From the NCBI RefSeq assembly GCF_026344035.1, contig NZ_JAPKND010000003.1, positions 1 to 64,000 on the forward strand: a DNA stretch of 64,000 bases, given 5' to 3'. The position numbers were made by a program, and so were the translations under genes. Shown here in pieces: positions 36,874-46,189 of the stretch. This DNA is from Alcaligenes endophyticus (GTDB taxonomy: Bacteria; Pseudomonadota; Gammaproteobacteria; Burkholderiales; Burkholderiaceae_B). The notes under the pieces were generated by a model. That model had not been told where the DNA came from and did no database searches. It saw only the letters and a program-made list of their open reading frames with translations. Each line of letters starts with the position of its first letter. Position 1 is the stretch's first letter.

Positions 36874-37782
36874 ATGCTTGAGCTCGCCTCGCGTACCCAT
36901 TTAGACTGGTTAGAAGCAGAAGCTATTTTTATATTGCGTGAAATCGCCGCCGAAACAGAAAAACCCGTACTCCTATTTTCTGGCGGCAAGGATTCCGCTG
37001 TACTTCTCAAATTAGCTGAAAAAGCCTTTAGTCCAGCCGCTCTACCGTTCCCGCTGTTACACGTGGACACTGGCCATAATTACCCTGAGGTGATTCAGTT
37101 TCGTGATCAGCGTGCTGCTGAATTAAAAGCCTCGCTGATTATACGCACAGTGGATGAGTCGATTGCCCGCGGCAGCGTCGTATTACGCCATGCGCATGCC
37201 AGCCGCAATGGCGCACAAGCCACTACATTACTAGAGGCTATCGAGGAGTTTAAATTTGACGCGTGCTTAGGCGGCGCTCGCCGAGACGAAGAAAAAGCGC
37301 GCGCCAAAGAACGTATCGTTTCCTTTCGCGACGCCTTCGGTCAATGGGACCCTAAGGCTCAGCGTCCAGAGCTATGGAATATTTTTAATACTCGTATCCA
37401 CCCCGATGAAAATCTGCGCGTTTTTCCTATCTCGAATTGGACGGAATTAGATGTTTGGCAATATATCAAGCAAGAGAACATCGCTTTGCCCTCCATTTAC
37501 TATTCTCACCAACGTGAGGTGGTAGAGCGTCAAGGTCTGATTGTCCCTATTACGCCACTGACCCCTTTACTAGAGGGTGAACAAGCCAGTTGGCGTGACG
37601 TGCGCTTTCGCACGGTAGGAGATATTTCCTGCACTTGCCCTGTTTTATCGTTAGCGGCTACACCCGATGACATTATTGCCGAAACAGCATTAGCCACTGT
37701 CACTGAACGGGGCTCCACACGCATGGATGACCAAACCTCTGAAAGCTCTATGGAACTACGCAAAAAACAAGGATACTTTTAA
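36874..37782 (+). CDS. cysD: sulfate adenylyltransferase subunit 2
   Basis: CysD carries the ATP sulfurylase active site and makes APS from sulfate and ATP, driven by GTP hydrolysis on CysN. The 302-residue protein has the PP-loop LLFSGGKDSAVLLKLA near residue 33 and LLHVDTGHNYPEVIQFRD. The C-terminal GRCTSTLEEKK-type sequence seen in some homologues is replaced by a short MDDQTSESSMELRKKQGYF. Its stop overlaps the cysN start by one base (TAATG). Confidence 0.95.
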   Translation: MLELASRTHLDWLEAEAIFILREIAAETEKPVLLFSGGKDSAVLLKLAEKAFSPAALPFPLLHVDTGHNYPEVIQFRDQRAAELKASLIIRTVDESIARGSVVLRHAHASRNGAQATTLLEAIEEFKFDACLGGARRDEEKARAKERIVSFRDAFGQWDPKAQRPELWNIFNTRIHPDENLRVFPISNWTELDVWQYIKQENIALPSIYYSHQREVVERQGLIVPITPLTPLLEGEQASWRDVRFRTVGDISCTCPVLSLAATPDDIIAETALATVTERGSTRMDDQTSESSMELRKKQGYF

Positions 37783-39077
37783 TGAATGCGATCAATGAAT
37801 CCTGGCCCCAGAGCGACTTAGGCGTCCTGCGTTTGATTACCGCCGGTTCGGTCGATGACGGTAAGTCAACCCTAATAGGCCGTTTATTATTGGATGCGCA
37901 GGCTGTTTTTGCGGACCAACTATCCGCTATCGAACGCTCCAAGTACAAACGCACTCACGATACAACACCTGACTTAGCGTTGCTAACAGATGGCTTAGAG
38001 GCTGAACGCGAGCAAGGTATTACTATTGATGTGGCCTACCGTTATTTTGCCACTCCAAAACGCAAGTTTATTATTGCGGATACCCCTGGTCATGAGCAGT
38101 ACACCCGCAACATGATTACGGGAGCCTCTACGGCACATGCCGCTATTGTGCTAGTGGATGCCGCGCGTGCCCAACACGGAGAACTGCTCACCCAAACCAA
38201 GCGCCACAGTACCGTAGTAAAGCTGTTAAATATCCAGCATCTGATCGTAGCTGTTAATAAAATGGATCTGGTGAATTGGGATCATGCGGTATTTCAACGC
38301 ATTGCCAAAGCCTATCAAGAACTTGCTAAACAGTTGGGTTTGAACCACTTTCACATCATCCCCATTTCGGCACTACAAGGCGACAACATTACTCAGGCGT
38401 CTGCCAATACTCCTTGGTATCAAGGCGTCCCTTTGCTGCCTTTACTCGAATCCTTGCCGTTAAGCCAAGCAGATCAACAACGCCCCCCGCGAGTATTTGT
38501 ACAGTATGTAATACGTCATGCCGGCAGCCAACTCAATTCTTTCCGTGGTTATGCTGGGCAGCTTGACGGGGGGCACTTACGAATAGGTCAAGAAGTTCGT
38601 ATTTGGCCATCAGGCACCAGCGCAATCATTAAGCAACTGTATCGAGCCGGCGTTTCTGTTGATCAAGTACAAAGTGGTGATGCCATTACCGTCGTGCTTG
38701 ATCGCGAGTTAGATATCTCGCGCGGTGATCTGCTTACCCTAGCACAAGAGAGTATTGTGCCCAGCAAACAATTTGAGGCCGAGTTATGCTGGTTAGACGA
38801 ACAGGCCTTAACGCCCGGCCGCCTATATTGGCTCAAACAAGGTACTCGTCTTACCCAAGCGAAGGTGCAGGCCATACACACCAAGCGGCATATGCATAGC
38901 CTGCAAGAGGAGTCCGCCCAGGCTTCACTACAACTCAATGATATAGGCCGCGTAAGCCTGCACACACGCGACCCCTTGACGATCAATAGTTACCATGACA
39001 ACCCGGGAACGGGGTCCTTTATTCTCATCGACAAGGGCACGCATCACACTGTAGCAGCCGGCCTAATCGTGACTTAA
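37782..39077 (+). CDS. cysN: sulfate adenylyltransferase subunit 1 (GTPase)
   Basis: CysN is the GTPase partner of CysD. The 431-residue protein has the P-loop GSVDDGKSTLIGRLL (about residue 23), DTPGHEQYTRNMI and NKMDLV, followed by two beta-barrel domains similar to elongation factor Tu. It lacks the fused C-terminal APS kinase (CysC) found in some bacteria, in keeping with the APS-type CysH upstream. It ends 9 bases from the convergent ackA gene. Confidence 0.95.
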   Translation: MNAINESWPQSDLGVLRLITAGSVDDGKSTLIGRLLLDAQAVFADQLSAIERSKYKRTHDTTPDLALLTDGLEAEREQGITIDVAYRYFATPKRKFIIADTPGHEQYTRNMITGASTAHAAIVLVDAARAQHGELLTQTKRHSTVVKLLNIQHLIVAVNKMDLVNWDHAVFQRIAKAYQELAKQLGLNHFHIIPISALQGDNITQASANTPWYQGVPLLPLLESLPLSQADQQRPPRVFVQYVIRHAGSQLNSFRGYAGQLDGGHLRIGQEVRIWPSGTSAIIKQLYRAGVSVDQVQSGDAITVVLDRELDISRGDLLTLAQESIVPSKQFEAELCWLDEQALTPGRLYWLKQGTRLTQAKVQAIHTKRHMHSLQEESAQASLQLNDIGRVSLHTRDPLTINSYHDNPGTGSFILIDKGTHHTVAAGLIVT

Positions 39078-39086
39078 ACCTAGCTT

Positions 39087-40289
39087 TTAGATATTTATAC
39101 CGGCCTCTGCGCGTATCAGCCTGAGGGACTCCTGAGCAATCACGAGTTCCTCATTAGTGGGCAAAACCAAGACCTTCACGGCACTGTCAGCGGTAGAAAT
39201 CAACCCTTCCCGAGAGGACTCGTTTTTAGCAGGATCGATATGCACCCCTAACCAAGCCAAACGGTCAGCGATCGCGGCACGTACAAAAGGACTGTGTTCG
39301 CCTATGCCAGCTGTAAACACCAGTGCATCTACGCCCCCTAAGCTTACACACAACCCCGCTAAGGTCTCTGCCACACGAAAACAAAAATGATCAACTGCCA
39401 ATTGTGCCTGCGTCTCGTCCGAGTCACACAGCACCCGCATGTCAGCGCTAATACCAGATAGTCCCTTCAAACCAGACTCGGTATAGAGTAAGGATTGAAT
39501 CTGGTCATGCGTCATGCCCTGCTCCATCATCCAAAGCAGCACGCCAGCATCCAGTTTGCCTGGCCTAGTTCCCATGGGTACACCATCTAAGGCGGTAAAG
39601 CCCATACTCGTGTCGACGCTGCGTCCCGCCTTGAGCGAACACGCCGACGCCCCCGACCCTAGGTGGGCTACTAAGACTCGACCTGCATAAATATCGGGCC
39701 ACTCAGCGTGTAGTTGCTGGCTAATATATTGATACGACAAGCCGTGAAAGCCATACCGGCGCACGCCTCGTTCATAATAGGCTTTTGGGATAGCAAAGTG
39801 GCTCACCACTGGATCATGCCCTTGGTGAAAGGCGGTATCAAAACAGGCCACCTGATAGATATCTGGCCAACGATCCATAATCACCTTTACAGGTGCCAGG
39901 TTATTACGTTGGTGTAAGGGAGCCAAAGGGGAGAGCCCATCCAAATACTCAATCACGTCGGGGGTAATGGCCACGCTAGCACTGTATTGCGTCCCGCCAT
40001 GAACAATACGGTGCCCAACAGCAATAGGAGGCTTAGGTAAATGGGCAATCAGCCAGTCAGCCACCAAGTGCTGTGCGCTATGTAAGTTAAGGGCTTGGTC
40101 AGGCGCTAAATCTTGATTAAGCAAATCCTGACCCTGAGCGTCGCGGACTCTGAAGTGTGGCAGGCGATCTCCTATGCCGGAGATTTGTCCGCCATACGCA
40201 AAGCACAACTGGTCATTGTCGAATACATCATAAACATGAAACTTCAGGCTAGAACTACCAGCATTTGCCACTAAAATTTGATCGCGCAT
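39087..40289 (-). CDS. ackA: acetate kinase
   Basis: AckA interconverts acetyl phosphate plus ADP and acetate plus ATP. The 400-residue protein carries both family signatures: VANAGSSSLKFHVYD at the N-terminus and HRIVHGG in the middle, with HLGSGASACSLKAGRSVDTSMG and TAGIGEHSPFVR. Length is normal. Its start overlaps the pta stop by one base (TAATG), so the two enzymes are made together. Confidence 0.94.
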   Translation of the reverse strand: MRDQILVANAGSSSLKFHVYDVFDNDQLCFAYGGQISGIGDRLPHFRVRDAQGQDLLNQDLAPDQALNLHSAQHLVADWLIAHLPKPPIAVGHRIVHGGTQYSASVAITPDVIEYLDGLSPLAPLHQRNNLAPVKVIMDRWPDIYQVACFDTAFHQGHDPVVSHFAIPKAYYERGVRRYGFHGLSYQYISQQLHAEWPDIYAGRVLVAHLGSGASACSLKAGRSVDTSMGFTALDGVPMGTRPGKLDAGVLLWMMEQGMTHDQIQSLLYTESGLKGLSGISADMRVLCDSDETQAQLAVDHFCFRVAETLAGLCVSLGGVDALVFTAGIGEHSPFVRAAIADRLAWLGVHIDPAKNESSREGLISTADSAVKVLVLPTNEELVIAQESLRLIRAEAGINI

Positions 40290-41233
40290 TATTTAGCTCC
40301 TGTTGCCACGACACTACGCGCCAAATGACCTGCATACAAAGTAGCCACGGCACAGGACGCTAGGCGCGTAATTTCACTGTCTGCCCGACTGGTCAGCACA
40401 ATAGGCACACGTGCCCCCAATACAATCCCAGCGGCCTTCGCTCCCGTTAGGAAAATCAGATTTTTTGCCAGCATATTACCGGACTCCAAATCCGGCACTA
40501 CCAAAATTTGAGCGCAACCGGCTACCGCGGAACAAATGTTTTTAATCCGCGCCGCTTCGGGGCTAATCGCGTTATCTAACGCTAAGGGACCATCGAGCAC
40601 GCCCCCAACAATCTGCCCACGATCGGCCATTTTGCATAGTGCAGCCGCCTCTATGGTGCTAGGAATTTTGTCGGTAACTTGCTCAACCGCCGATAAAATA
40701 GCGACTCTAGGAGTTCCTAAACCTAAACCCAGATGTAAGTCGATCGCATTTTGAACAATATCGGCCTTGGTGTTCAAGTCGGGAAAAATATTAATAGCAG
40801 CATCGGTAATAAACAAGGGTTCGGCGTAGCTAGGAACGCTCATCACAAATACATGACTTAGACGACGCTCAGTGCGCAAGCCTTTCCCCGCTGTGCACAA
40901 TATCGCATGCATAAGTTCATCAGTATGCAAACTGCCCTTCATTAGTATTTGTGCTCTGCCTGCCATCACTTCCTGAACAGCCACTTCAGCCGAAGCGTGG
41001 CTATGGGGAGTATCAATGAGTGTAATGCCGTCTAAGCTATAACCGTGCTCTTGGGCCAAAGCATGCAAACGCTGCTGGGGACCCACTAATATCAGTTCAA
41101 ACACACCCTGTTCACGGGCCTGTAAGGCTCCCGCCAAAGCAGTCTCTTCGCAGGGATGGGCCACCACACATACGCGCTTGGGCTCACCTTTCGCCAAACT
41201 AATTAAACGTTCGTAATGGCTAGCTTCCGACAT
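40289..41233 (-). CDS. pta: phosphate acetyltransferase (short Pta type)
   Basis: Pta converts acetyl-CoA and phosphate to acetyl phosphate. The 314-residue protein has only the PTA_PTB catalytic domain (KADIVQNAID, VAILSAVEQVTDKIPSTIEAA, VGGVLDGPLALDNAIS, LVVPDLESGNMLAKNLIFL), without the long N-terminal regulatory part of the E. coli enzyme. A phosphate butyryltransferase activity cannot be excluded from sequence, but the coupled ackA supports acetate use. Confidence 0.88.
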   Translation of the reverse strand: MSEASHYERLISLAKGEPKRVCVVAHPCEETALAGALQAREQGVFELILVGPQQRLHALAQEHGYSLDGITLIDTPHSHASAEVAVQEVMAGRAQILMKGSLHTDELMHAILCTAGKGLRTERRLSHVFVMSVPSYAEPLFITDAAINIFPDLNTKADIVQNAIDLHLGLGLGTPRVAILSAVEQVTDKIPSTIEAAALCKMADRGQIVGGVLDGPLALDNAISPEAARIKNICSAVAGCAQILVVPDLESGNMLAKNLIFLTGAKAAGIVLGARVPIVLTSRADSEITRLASCAVATLYAGHLARSVVATGAK

Positions 41234-41465
41234 CTTTATCCCCCTAGTTTATACAAAGTTAAGTGATAGCCCGCTCTTCAGAGCACAGCGTAACAAACAA
41301 TCTTTACAAAACGGCTCTTTCTGACGGACGAGTGCAGCATAGCCCAAGGCCCTTGGCTCAGGTGTTGTAATAGACAATTGAATAGATGAAATTCCATTTT
41401 GTTTGACCCGTCTCAACACTGACACACTACTATCTTTCTAACGCTACTTTTTTAGGGATATAAAC

Positions 41466-42161
41466 ATGATTATCCGCCGACCTTTTAATCAACTCGGTGC
41501 AGCTAATCACGGTTGGCTGGATGCTAAACATCATTTTTCTTTCGCTAGCTACCATGACCCCAATCATATGGGCTGGGGGGCTTTGCGCGTTTGGAACGAC
41601 GACACCATTGCAGCAGGAGCCGGTTTCCCACCTCACTCCCATGCCAATATGGAAATTATTACGTATGTCCGTGAAGGGGCGATTAGTCACCAAGATAGCT
41701 TAGGTAATAAAGGCCGTACCTTAGCGGGCGACGTACAAGTGATGAGCGCTGGTACAGGTATACGACATGCAGAATACAATCTGGAACAAACCACGACGCG
41801 TATTTTTCAGATATGGATTTTGCCTGATGAAGAAGGTTTAGCCCCTTCTTGGGGGACCAAACCATTCTCATCTACAAAGGGTCAATTCACCATCTTAGCC
41901 AGCGGCTACTCACAGGATAGTCAAGCATTGCCTATACGCGTCCGTGCACGCGTCATGGGTGCCCGACTAGATGCGGGTGAAACTATTAACTACACTTTAG
42001 GTGCAGATAAACTAGGCTACTTGGTGCCTGCGCAAGGAGAAATCCGCATCAATGATATTCTCATACAAGAACGAGACGGTGCGGCCATTAAGGATGAACA
42101 CACACTACACATTGTTGCTATGACTGACGCTGAGCTAGTCTTCGTCGAGACGCTTGCCTAA
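41466..42161 (+). CDS. pirin family protein (YhhW-like quercetinase)
   Basis: A 231-residue bicupin. The N-terminal cupin has the metal-binding set FPPHSHANMEIITYV and ISHQDSLGN, with three His and one Glu as in E. coli YhhW, which shows quercetin 2,3-dioxygenase activity in vitro. The C-terminal cupin (about 135-231) is degenerate. The physiological role is unknown in most bacteria. It is divergent from pta across 232 bases, in which I see no clear operator. Confidence 0.88.
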   Translation: MIIRRPFNQLGAANHGWLDAKHHFSFASYHDPNHMGWGALRVWNDDTIAAGAGFPPHSHANMEIITYVREGAISHQDSLGNKGRTLAGDVQVMSAGTGIRHAEYNLEQTTTRIFQIWILPDEEGLAPSWGTKPFSSTKGQFTILASGYSQDSQALPIRVRARVMGARLDAGETINYTLGADKLGYLVPAQGEIRINDILIQERDGAAIKDEHTLHIVAMTDAELVFVETLA

Positions 42162-42237
42162 ACAAGCCCTCGTCCACTTGGGTGGTCAGGCTACTACAAT
42201 ATTGTTATAGATCTGACCTTTATTGCCATGGTTGAGG

Positions 42238-43167
42238 TCAATAAAATGGCGTGGAAAATTGCCGAAATCGAGCTCCATCCAAACTTTGAGTCAGGAAAAA
42301 GCGCAGCTCGGCTAAAAACACCTGTAAAGCAAGCGGCTGATAACGCTCAACGTTACGCACTGCCGACACCACCTCTTCCAGCCTGCTGCCATTCAAGGTC
42401 AAGGGGATAACCTCTTGGCTAGGCCACTGACTTACCGCCGTGGAAGACACAACTGCCACCCCCATGCCTGAGCTGGCTAAAGCTCGTAAGGTCTGAGTAC
42501 TATCGCTTTCCACAATACGCTGAGGCCGCAAATTGGCATCCACACAGGCTTGATCAAACATAGAGCGAGTCATAAAGCCACGTTTCAAAGACAAAATTGG
42601 CCAGTCTCCAATGTTGCTCAACTCTAATTCCTGAGCCCCTACGGCTGGATGCTCTGGCGGCAAAACGGCATATAACCTCGCCTTAAAAAGATCTTGGCAC
42701 GCAAATTTTTGCTCGTACGGAACCCAAGCCAAAGCAGCGTGAATCACGCCTGTTTCTAATTGCTCAAGTAGTTGCTCGTTAGGGCCTTCAAGTAAACGGA
42801 CCTCTAGGCCGCTGTTCTTCTCTCGCAGACAACGTAATACTGGCGCCAGCACTGCCTCGATAGTCTGCGGTGTTGCTCCCACAGTCAAATAACCAGCCTC
42901 GCCCCGGTGCAACGATTGCGCTCGCTGCGACAATGCCGCCGCTTGCTGTAAGAGCTGGCTGGCACGCGGCAATAAATCCTCGCCTTCGGCAGTCAACAAT
43001 AGCCGCTTACCAGCACGCTCAAATAAACGCATCCCCAAATCGTCTTCCAGCTTTTGTATCTGCCGTGAGAGTGCCGACTGGCTGATATGCATAGCAACTG
43101 CTGCTTGGGACACGCTCATTCTTTCTGCCACCGCAATAAATAGCTGTAACGCACGCAGGTTCAACAT
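42238..43167 (-). CDS. LysR-family regulator of the TTT/ammonia-lyase cluster
   Basis: A 309-residue LysR-type regulator with N-terminal helix-turn-helix (MSVSQAAVAMHISQSALSRQIQKLE, split as residues about 17-41) and an effector domain (about 90-300). It is divergent from the tctC gene at 43292, and the control region between contains dyads placed just upstream of a sigma-70 promoter. It very probably activates the downstream uptake and catabolic operon in response to its substrate. Confidence 0.9.
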   Translation of the reverse strand: MLNLRALQLFIAVAERMSVSQAAVAMHISQSALSRQIQKLEDDLGMRLFERAGKRLLLTAEGEDLLPRASQLLQQAAALSQRAQSLHRGEAGYLTVGATPQTIEAVLAPVLRCLREKNSGLEVRLLEGPNEQLLEQLETGVIHAALAWVPYEQKFACQDLFKARLYAVLPPEHPAVGAQELELSNIGDWPILSLKRGFMTRSMFDQACVDANLRPQRIVESDSTQTLRALASSGMGVAVVSSTAVSQWPSQEVIPLTLNGSRLEEVVSAVRNVERYQPLALQVFLAELRFFLTQSLDGARFRQFSTPFY

Positions 43168-43178
43168 CTAGGCTCCTT

Positions 43179-43245
43179 ATGCACAAAACGCATACCATCT
43201 TGCACTAATTTTGCATTGGACACAAACAACCGGTCTCCCTATAGT
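43179..43245 (+). promoter_or_regulatory. LysR sites and promoter for the tctCBA-pxpA-dpaL operon
   Basis: Two dyads, ATGCACAAAACGCAT (43179-43193) and TGCACTAATTTTGCA (43201-43215), share the TGCAC...GCA pattern and are 22 bp apart. The first fits the LysR T-N11-A rule. They directly precede TTGGAC (43216-43221) and TATAGT (43240-43245) with an 18-bp spacer. Dyads immediately upstream of -35 are the usual activation layout for LysR regulators. Confidence 0.6.
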
Positions 43246-43291
43246 CAAAAACAGAACGGATTCATACCGCTCACTTTCAGGAGACACAGAA

Positions 43292-44230
43292 ATGAAAAAA
43301 ACCTTTATTTGCGCTGCTCTTGCCTTTCTACTGACGGGCCACAGCCATGCTCAAGACGATTGGCCCAACAAGCCCATTACCATACAAGTTGGCTTTGGAG
43401 CAGGGGGCACAACCGATATCGTTGCTCGTGCCGTCGGTGAGGTGGTCAGTCGCCAGTTAGGACAACCCGTCGTTATAGAGAATCGTCCCGGAGCGGGCGG
43501 AGCCGTCGCTGCTACCGCGTTGTCGCGACAAAAAGCCGATGGCTATACCCTGGTAGCAACAACGTCTACCACCCTGACCCTGGACCCACTGATCAACAAC
43601 CTAGGCTACAAGGCCGATGACTTCACTTACGTGGCAGCCATCGGGCAGTTTCCTGAAGCTTATATCGCACTGCCAAGTAAAAACTGGACAACCCTGAAAG
43701 ATGCTACTGCCGCTGCCCGAGAAGTAGGGCAAATGACTGTCGCTTCCAACACAGCATTAGACAAAATGCTAACAGCTTATATTGCCAAACAAGACGGCGT
43801 CACGCTAAAACCAGTGCCAACACGTAGTGGTGCCGAAGTGGTTACCCAAATCATGGGCGGTCACCTAGATATGGGCTATAGCTCTGGCGCCTACTATCCA
43901 CAAGCAGAGAATGGCGATGTTGTGGTCTTAGCAGCGTTGGCCGACACCCGTATCAGTGGTTTGCCCGATGTCCCTACCCTGAAAGAGCTGGGCTATGACG
44001 TGTCCAGCGTCAATCTCGTGATGTTTGTGGCTCCCAAAGACTTACCTGAAGCCATACAAGAAAAACTACGTCTAGCCTTTGATCAAGCAGGGAGTGATCC
44101 AGCCGTACTAGATTTACTCAAACGCCGTAGTGTCGATGCCGTTAACCTGAATGGATCACAATTGAAAGAAACCGTTGATGCGCACATTGCAGGCTACCAA
44201 GCCTTAATACGCGCCACCAACGGCGACTGA
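43292..44230 (+). CDS. tctC: TTT periplasmic substrate-binding protein (Bug/TctC)
   Basis: A 312-residue extracytoplasmic binding protein of the Bug family. It has a signal peptide MKKTFICAALAFLLTGHSHA and the family sequence PNKPITIQVGFGAGGTTDIVAR, followed by GQPVVIENRPGAGGAVAA. ATG 43292 is chosen because CAGGAG lies upstream and the signal peptide begins there; the frame is open further back. It supplies TctB and TctA encoded next. Bug proteins usually bind carboxylates or amides, and the ligand here is unknown. Confidence 0.93.
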   Translation: MKKTFICAALAFLLTGHSHAQDDWPNKPITIQVGFGAGGTTDIVARAVGEVVSRQLGQPVVIENRPGAGGAVAATALSRQKADGYTLVATTSTTLTLDPLINNLGYKADDFTYVAAIGQFPEAYIALPSKNWTTLKDATAAAREVGQMTVASNTALDKMLTAYIAKQDGVTLKPVPTRSGAEVVTQIMGGHLDMGYSSGAYYPQAENGDVVVLAALADTRISGLPDVPTLKELGYDVSSVNLVMFVAPKDLPEAIQEKLRLAFDQAGSDPAVLDLLKRRSVDAVNLNGSQLKETVDAHIAGYQALIRATNGD

Positions 44231-44231
44231 T

Positions 44232-44669
44232 ATGAGTCAGGCCTCTGTTCTAGTGACAGCACGCAGGCCGGCCTGGGACTTGGCAGTTTTAAGCCTAGTC
44301 TCCGTCTACCTGGTGCTGTTTTTCATACCGTCTCATATTGACAGCGGCGATAGCCTTGGCTTAGCGCCCGACTTGTTACCGAAAATGAGTGCTTTGACCA
44401 TGGGGGTTCTATCGTTAATCGGCTTCATTTACTCGTGCAGATCCTCAGTCGAAAAAGCTCAAGGCAACCCTGCTGCACGCCTGCGCCCCATCCTTAGCAT
44501 CATCCTACTTTGCACACTTGCGGTCGTGTTTATTTCCTACTGGGGTTTCAGTGTGGGAGCCCTTTATCTGATCCCCACGCTGCTACGCTTGCTAGGTGAA
44601 AAGCGCTGGTTGCCCATACTGGGCACCACCGTAGTTTGCGCTAGTTTGCTCTGGTTTATCGCCCCCTAG
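44232..44669 (+). CDS. tctB: TTT transporter small membrane subunit TctB
   Basis: A 145-residue protein with four membrane helices (about 15-33, 52-69, 87-104, 125-143), the small subunit of the TTT transporter. LAPDLLPKMSALTMGVLSLIG corresponds to the family's second segment. It starts one base after the tctC stop and ends 13 bases before tctA, so the three are one operon. It is distinct from the tctB at 4639. Confidence 0.85.
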   Translation: MSQASVLVTARRPAWDLAVLSLVSVYLVLFFIPSHIDSGDSLGLAPDLLPKMSALTMGVLSLIGFIYSCRSSVEKAQGNPAARLRPILSIILLCTLAVVFISYWGFSVGALYLIPTLLRLLGEKRWLPILGTTVVCASLLWFIAP

Positions 44670-44682
44670 GATAGGAGAAAGA

Positions 44683-46164
44683 ATGATGGAGATGATGTTA
44701 CAAGGCCTAGGAGACGCGTTAAGTCCCAGCGTTATTATGTTTGTATTCCTAGGAATACTACTGGGGTATATCGTCGGTGTGCTACCGGGCTTGAATCGTC
44801 CGGCAGCTCTGGCAGTGGCCGTTCCGCTTAGCTACTATATGAGCCCCTTGGCTGCGGTGGGTTTTCTGATTGGTATCGCCAAAGCCAGTGGCGCGGGAGG
44901 CGCTACTACGGCAATTTTACTCAATACGCCCGGTGAGCCCAGTTCTGCACCTACCTGCCTAGATGGCTACCCGCTCACCCGTGCAGGTAAGGGGGAGAAA
45001 GCGCTTAAGGTGGCCCTATATGGCTCGGTGATCGGAGATATAGTCGGCACACTACTATTGATTGCCATTGCTTTGCCTCTAGCCAAGTTCGCCCTTAAAG
45101 TTGGCCCCATAGAAATGACGGCCATTATGTTTTTGGCTCTGACCTTTATTGCTGCCCTCTCTGGCACCTCCGTGATACGCGGTCTGATCGCCGGTACTTT
45201 CGGTGTGCTCTTGGCTTGTGTAGGGATGGATGCAGAAACCGCCTTGCCCCGGATGGTCTTTGACCACGTTGAACTGATGGACGGCGTGCCGTTATTGGCT
45301 ATCACAGTAGGGATGCTAGCCATGACAGAAATGCTGATTCAAGCCGAACAGGTGCTGACTGGACAACTGGAAAAAACCGAGTTTACCGATCAGCCTGACA
45401 AACGTGACCGAGGTCTTAGTTGGGGGGAATTCAAACGCATATTACCCACCATTGTCCAGTCCAGCGGCGTGGGCATAGTGGTAGGAATTATCCCAGGCCT
45501 AGGCCCCACAGTTGCCTCTTTCCTAGCCTACGGATTGGCCAAACGTACCGCTAAAAGCGGCGACTGCTACGGTAAGGGCGAAATCAAAGGCGTAGCCGCG
45601 GCAGAAACAGCGGACAACGTCGTCACTCCTGCCAGCCTGATCCCGCTGTTTGCGCTAGGAATACCGGGGAGCGTCTCCGCGGCTGTGTTAATTGCTGCAT
45701 TCATGATCCACGGTGTAGTGCCTGGTCCGCGTATGTTTGAAGAGCACGGCCAGCTTATCTACGGCATTTACGGCTCCATGCTGATTGCCAGCCTGCTGAT
45801 GCTCATCGTCGGTAGACTAGGACTAATGGGCTTTGCTCAGCTAACGAAAGTGCCGGTGCGTTTTATTATTCCTGTGGTCATTTTGTTATGCATGGTGGGT
45901 TCGTATTTGGAAACCCGCTCCATGTTCTCCGTACAACTGATGTTTGGGTTTGGTGTGCTCGGATACCTGATGCACCGCTTCGACTATTCACGCATCACCT
46001 TTCTAATTGGCTTTGTCGTGGGCCCCTTGTTTGAGCTCTCTTTGCGTCAAAGCCTGATCATTACAGACGGCCAGGCGCAGGCCCTACTGCAACATCCTGT
46101 GGCTTTGGGAATCTTACTAATCTCCTTCATCGCACTGATTACTTTTTTACGTAAACCCCACTAA
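44683..46164 (+). CDS. tctA: TTT transporter large membrane subunit TctA
   Basis: A 493-residue, about 12-helix subunit of the TTT transporter. The two signature loops are GVLPGLNRPAALAVAVPLSY (about residue 32) and GIIPGLGPTVASFLAYGLA (about 270); GAGGATTAILLNTPGEPSSA is also present. The first loop reads PGLNRP where the tctA at 5114 has PGIGPV, a visible difference in a conserved site that may relate to substrate. It ends 25 bases before the pxpA gene. Confidence 0.92.
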   Translation: MMEMMLQGLGDALSPSVIMFVFLGILLGYIVGVLPGLNRPAALAVAVPLSYYMSPLAAVGFLIGIAKASGAGGATTAILLNTPGEPSSAPTCLDGYPLTRAGKGEKALKVALYGSVIGDIVGTLLLIAIALPLAKFALKVGPIEMTAIMFLALTFIAALSGTSVIRGLIAGTFGVLLACVGMDAETALPRMVFDHVELMDGVPLLAITVGMLAMTEMLIQAEQVLTGQLEKTEFTDQPDKRDRGLSWGEFKRILPTIVQSSGVGIVVGIIPGLGPTVASFLAYGLAKRTAKSGDCYGKGEIKGVAAAETADNVVTPASLIPLFALGIPGSVSAAVLIAAFMIHGVVPGPRMFEEHGQLIYGIYGSMLIASLLMLIVGRLGLMGFAQLTKVPVRFIIPVVILLCMVGSYLETRSMFSVQLMFGFGVLGYLMHRFDYSRITFLIGFVVGPLFELSLRQSLIITDGQAQALLQHPVALGILLISFIALITFLRKPH

Positions 46165-46189
46165 ATCACTAGCTATAAAGAGTGTCATC

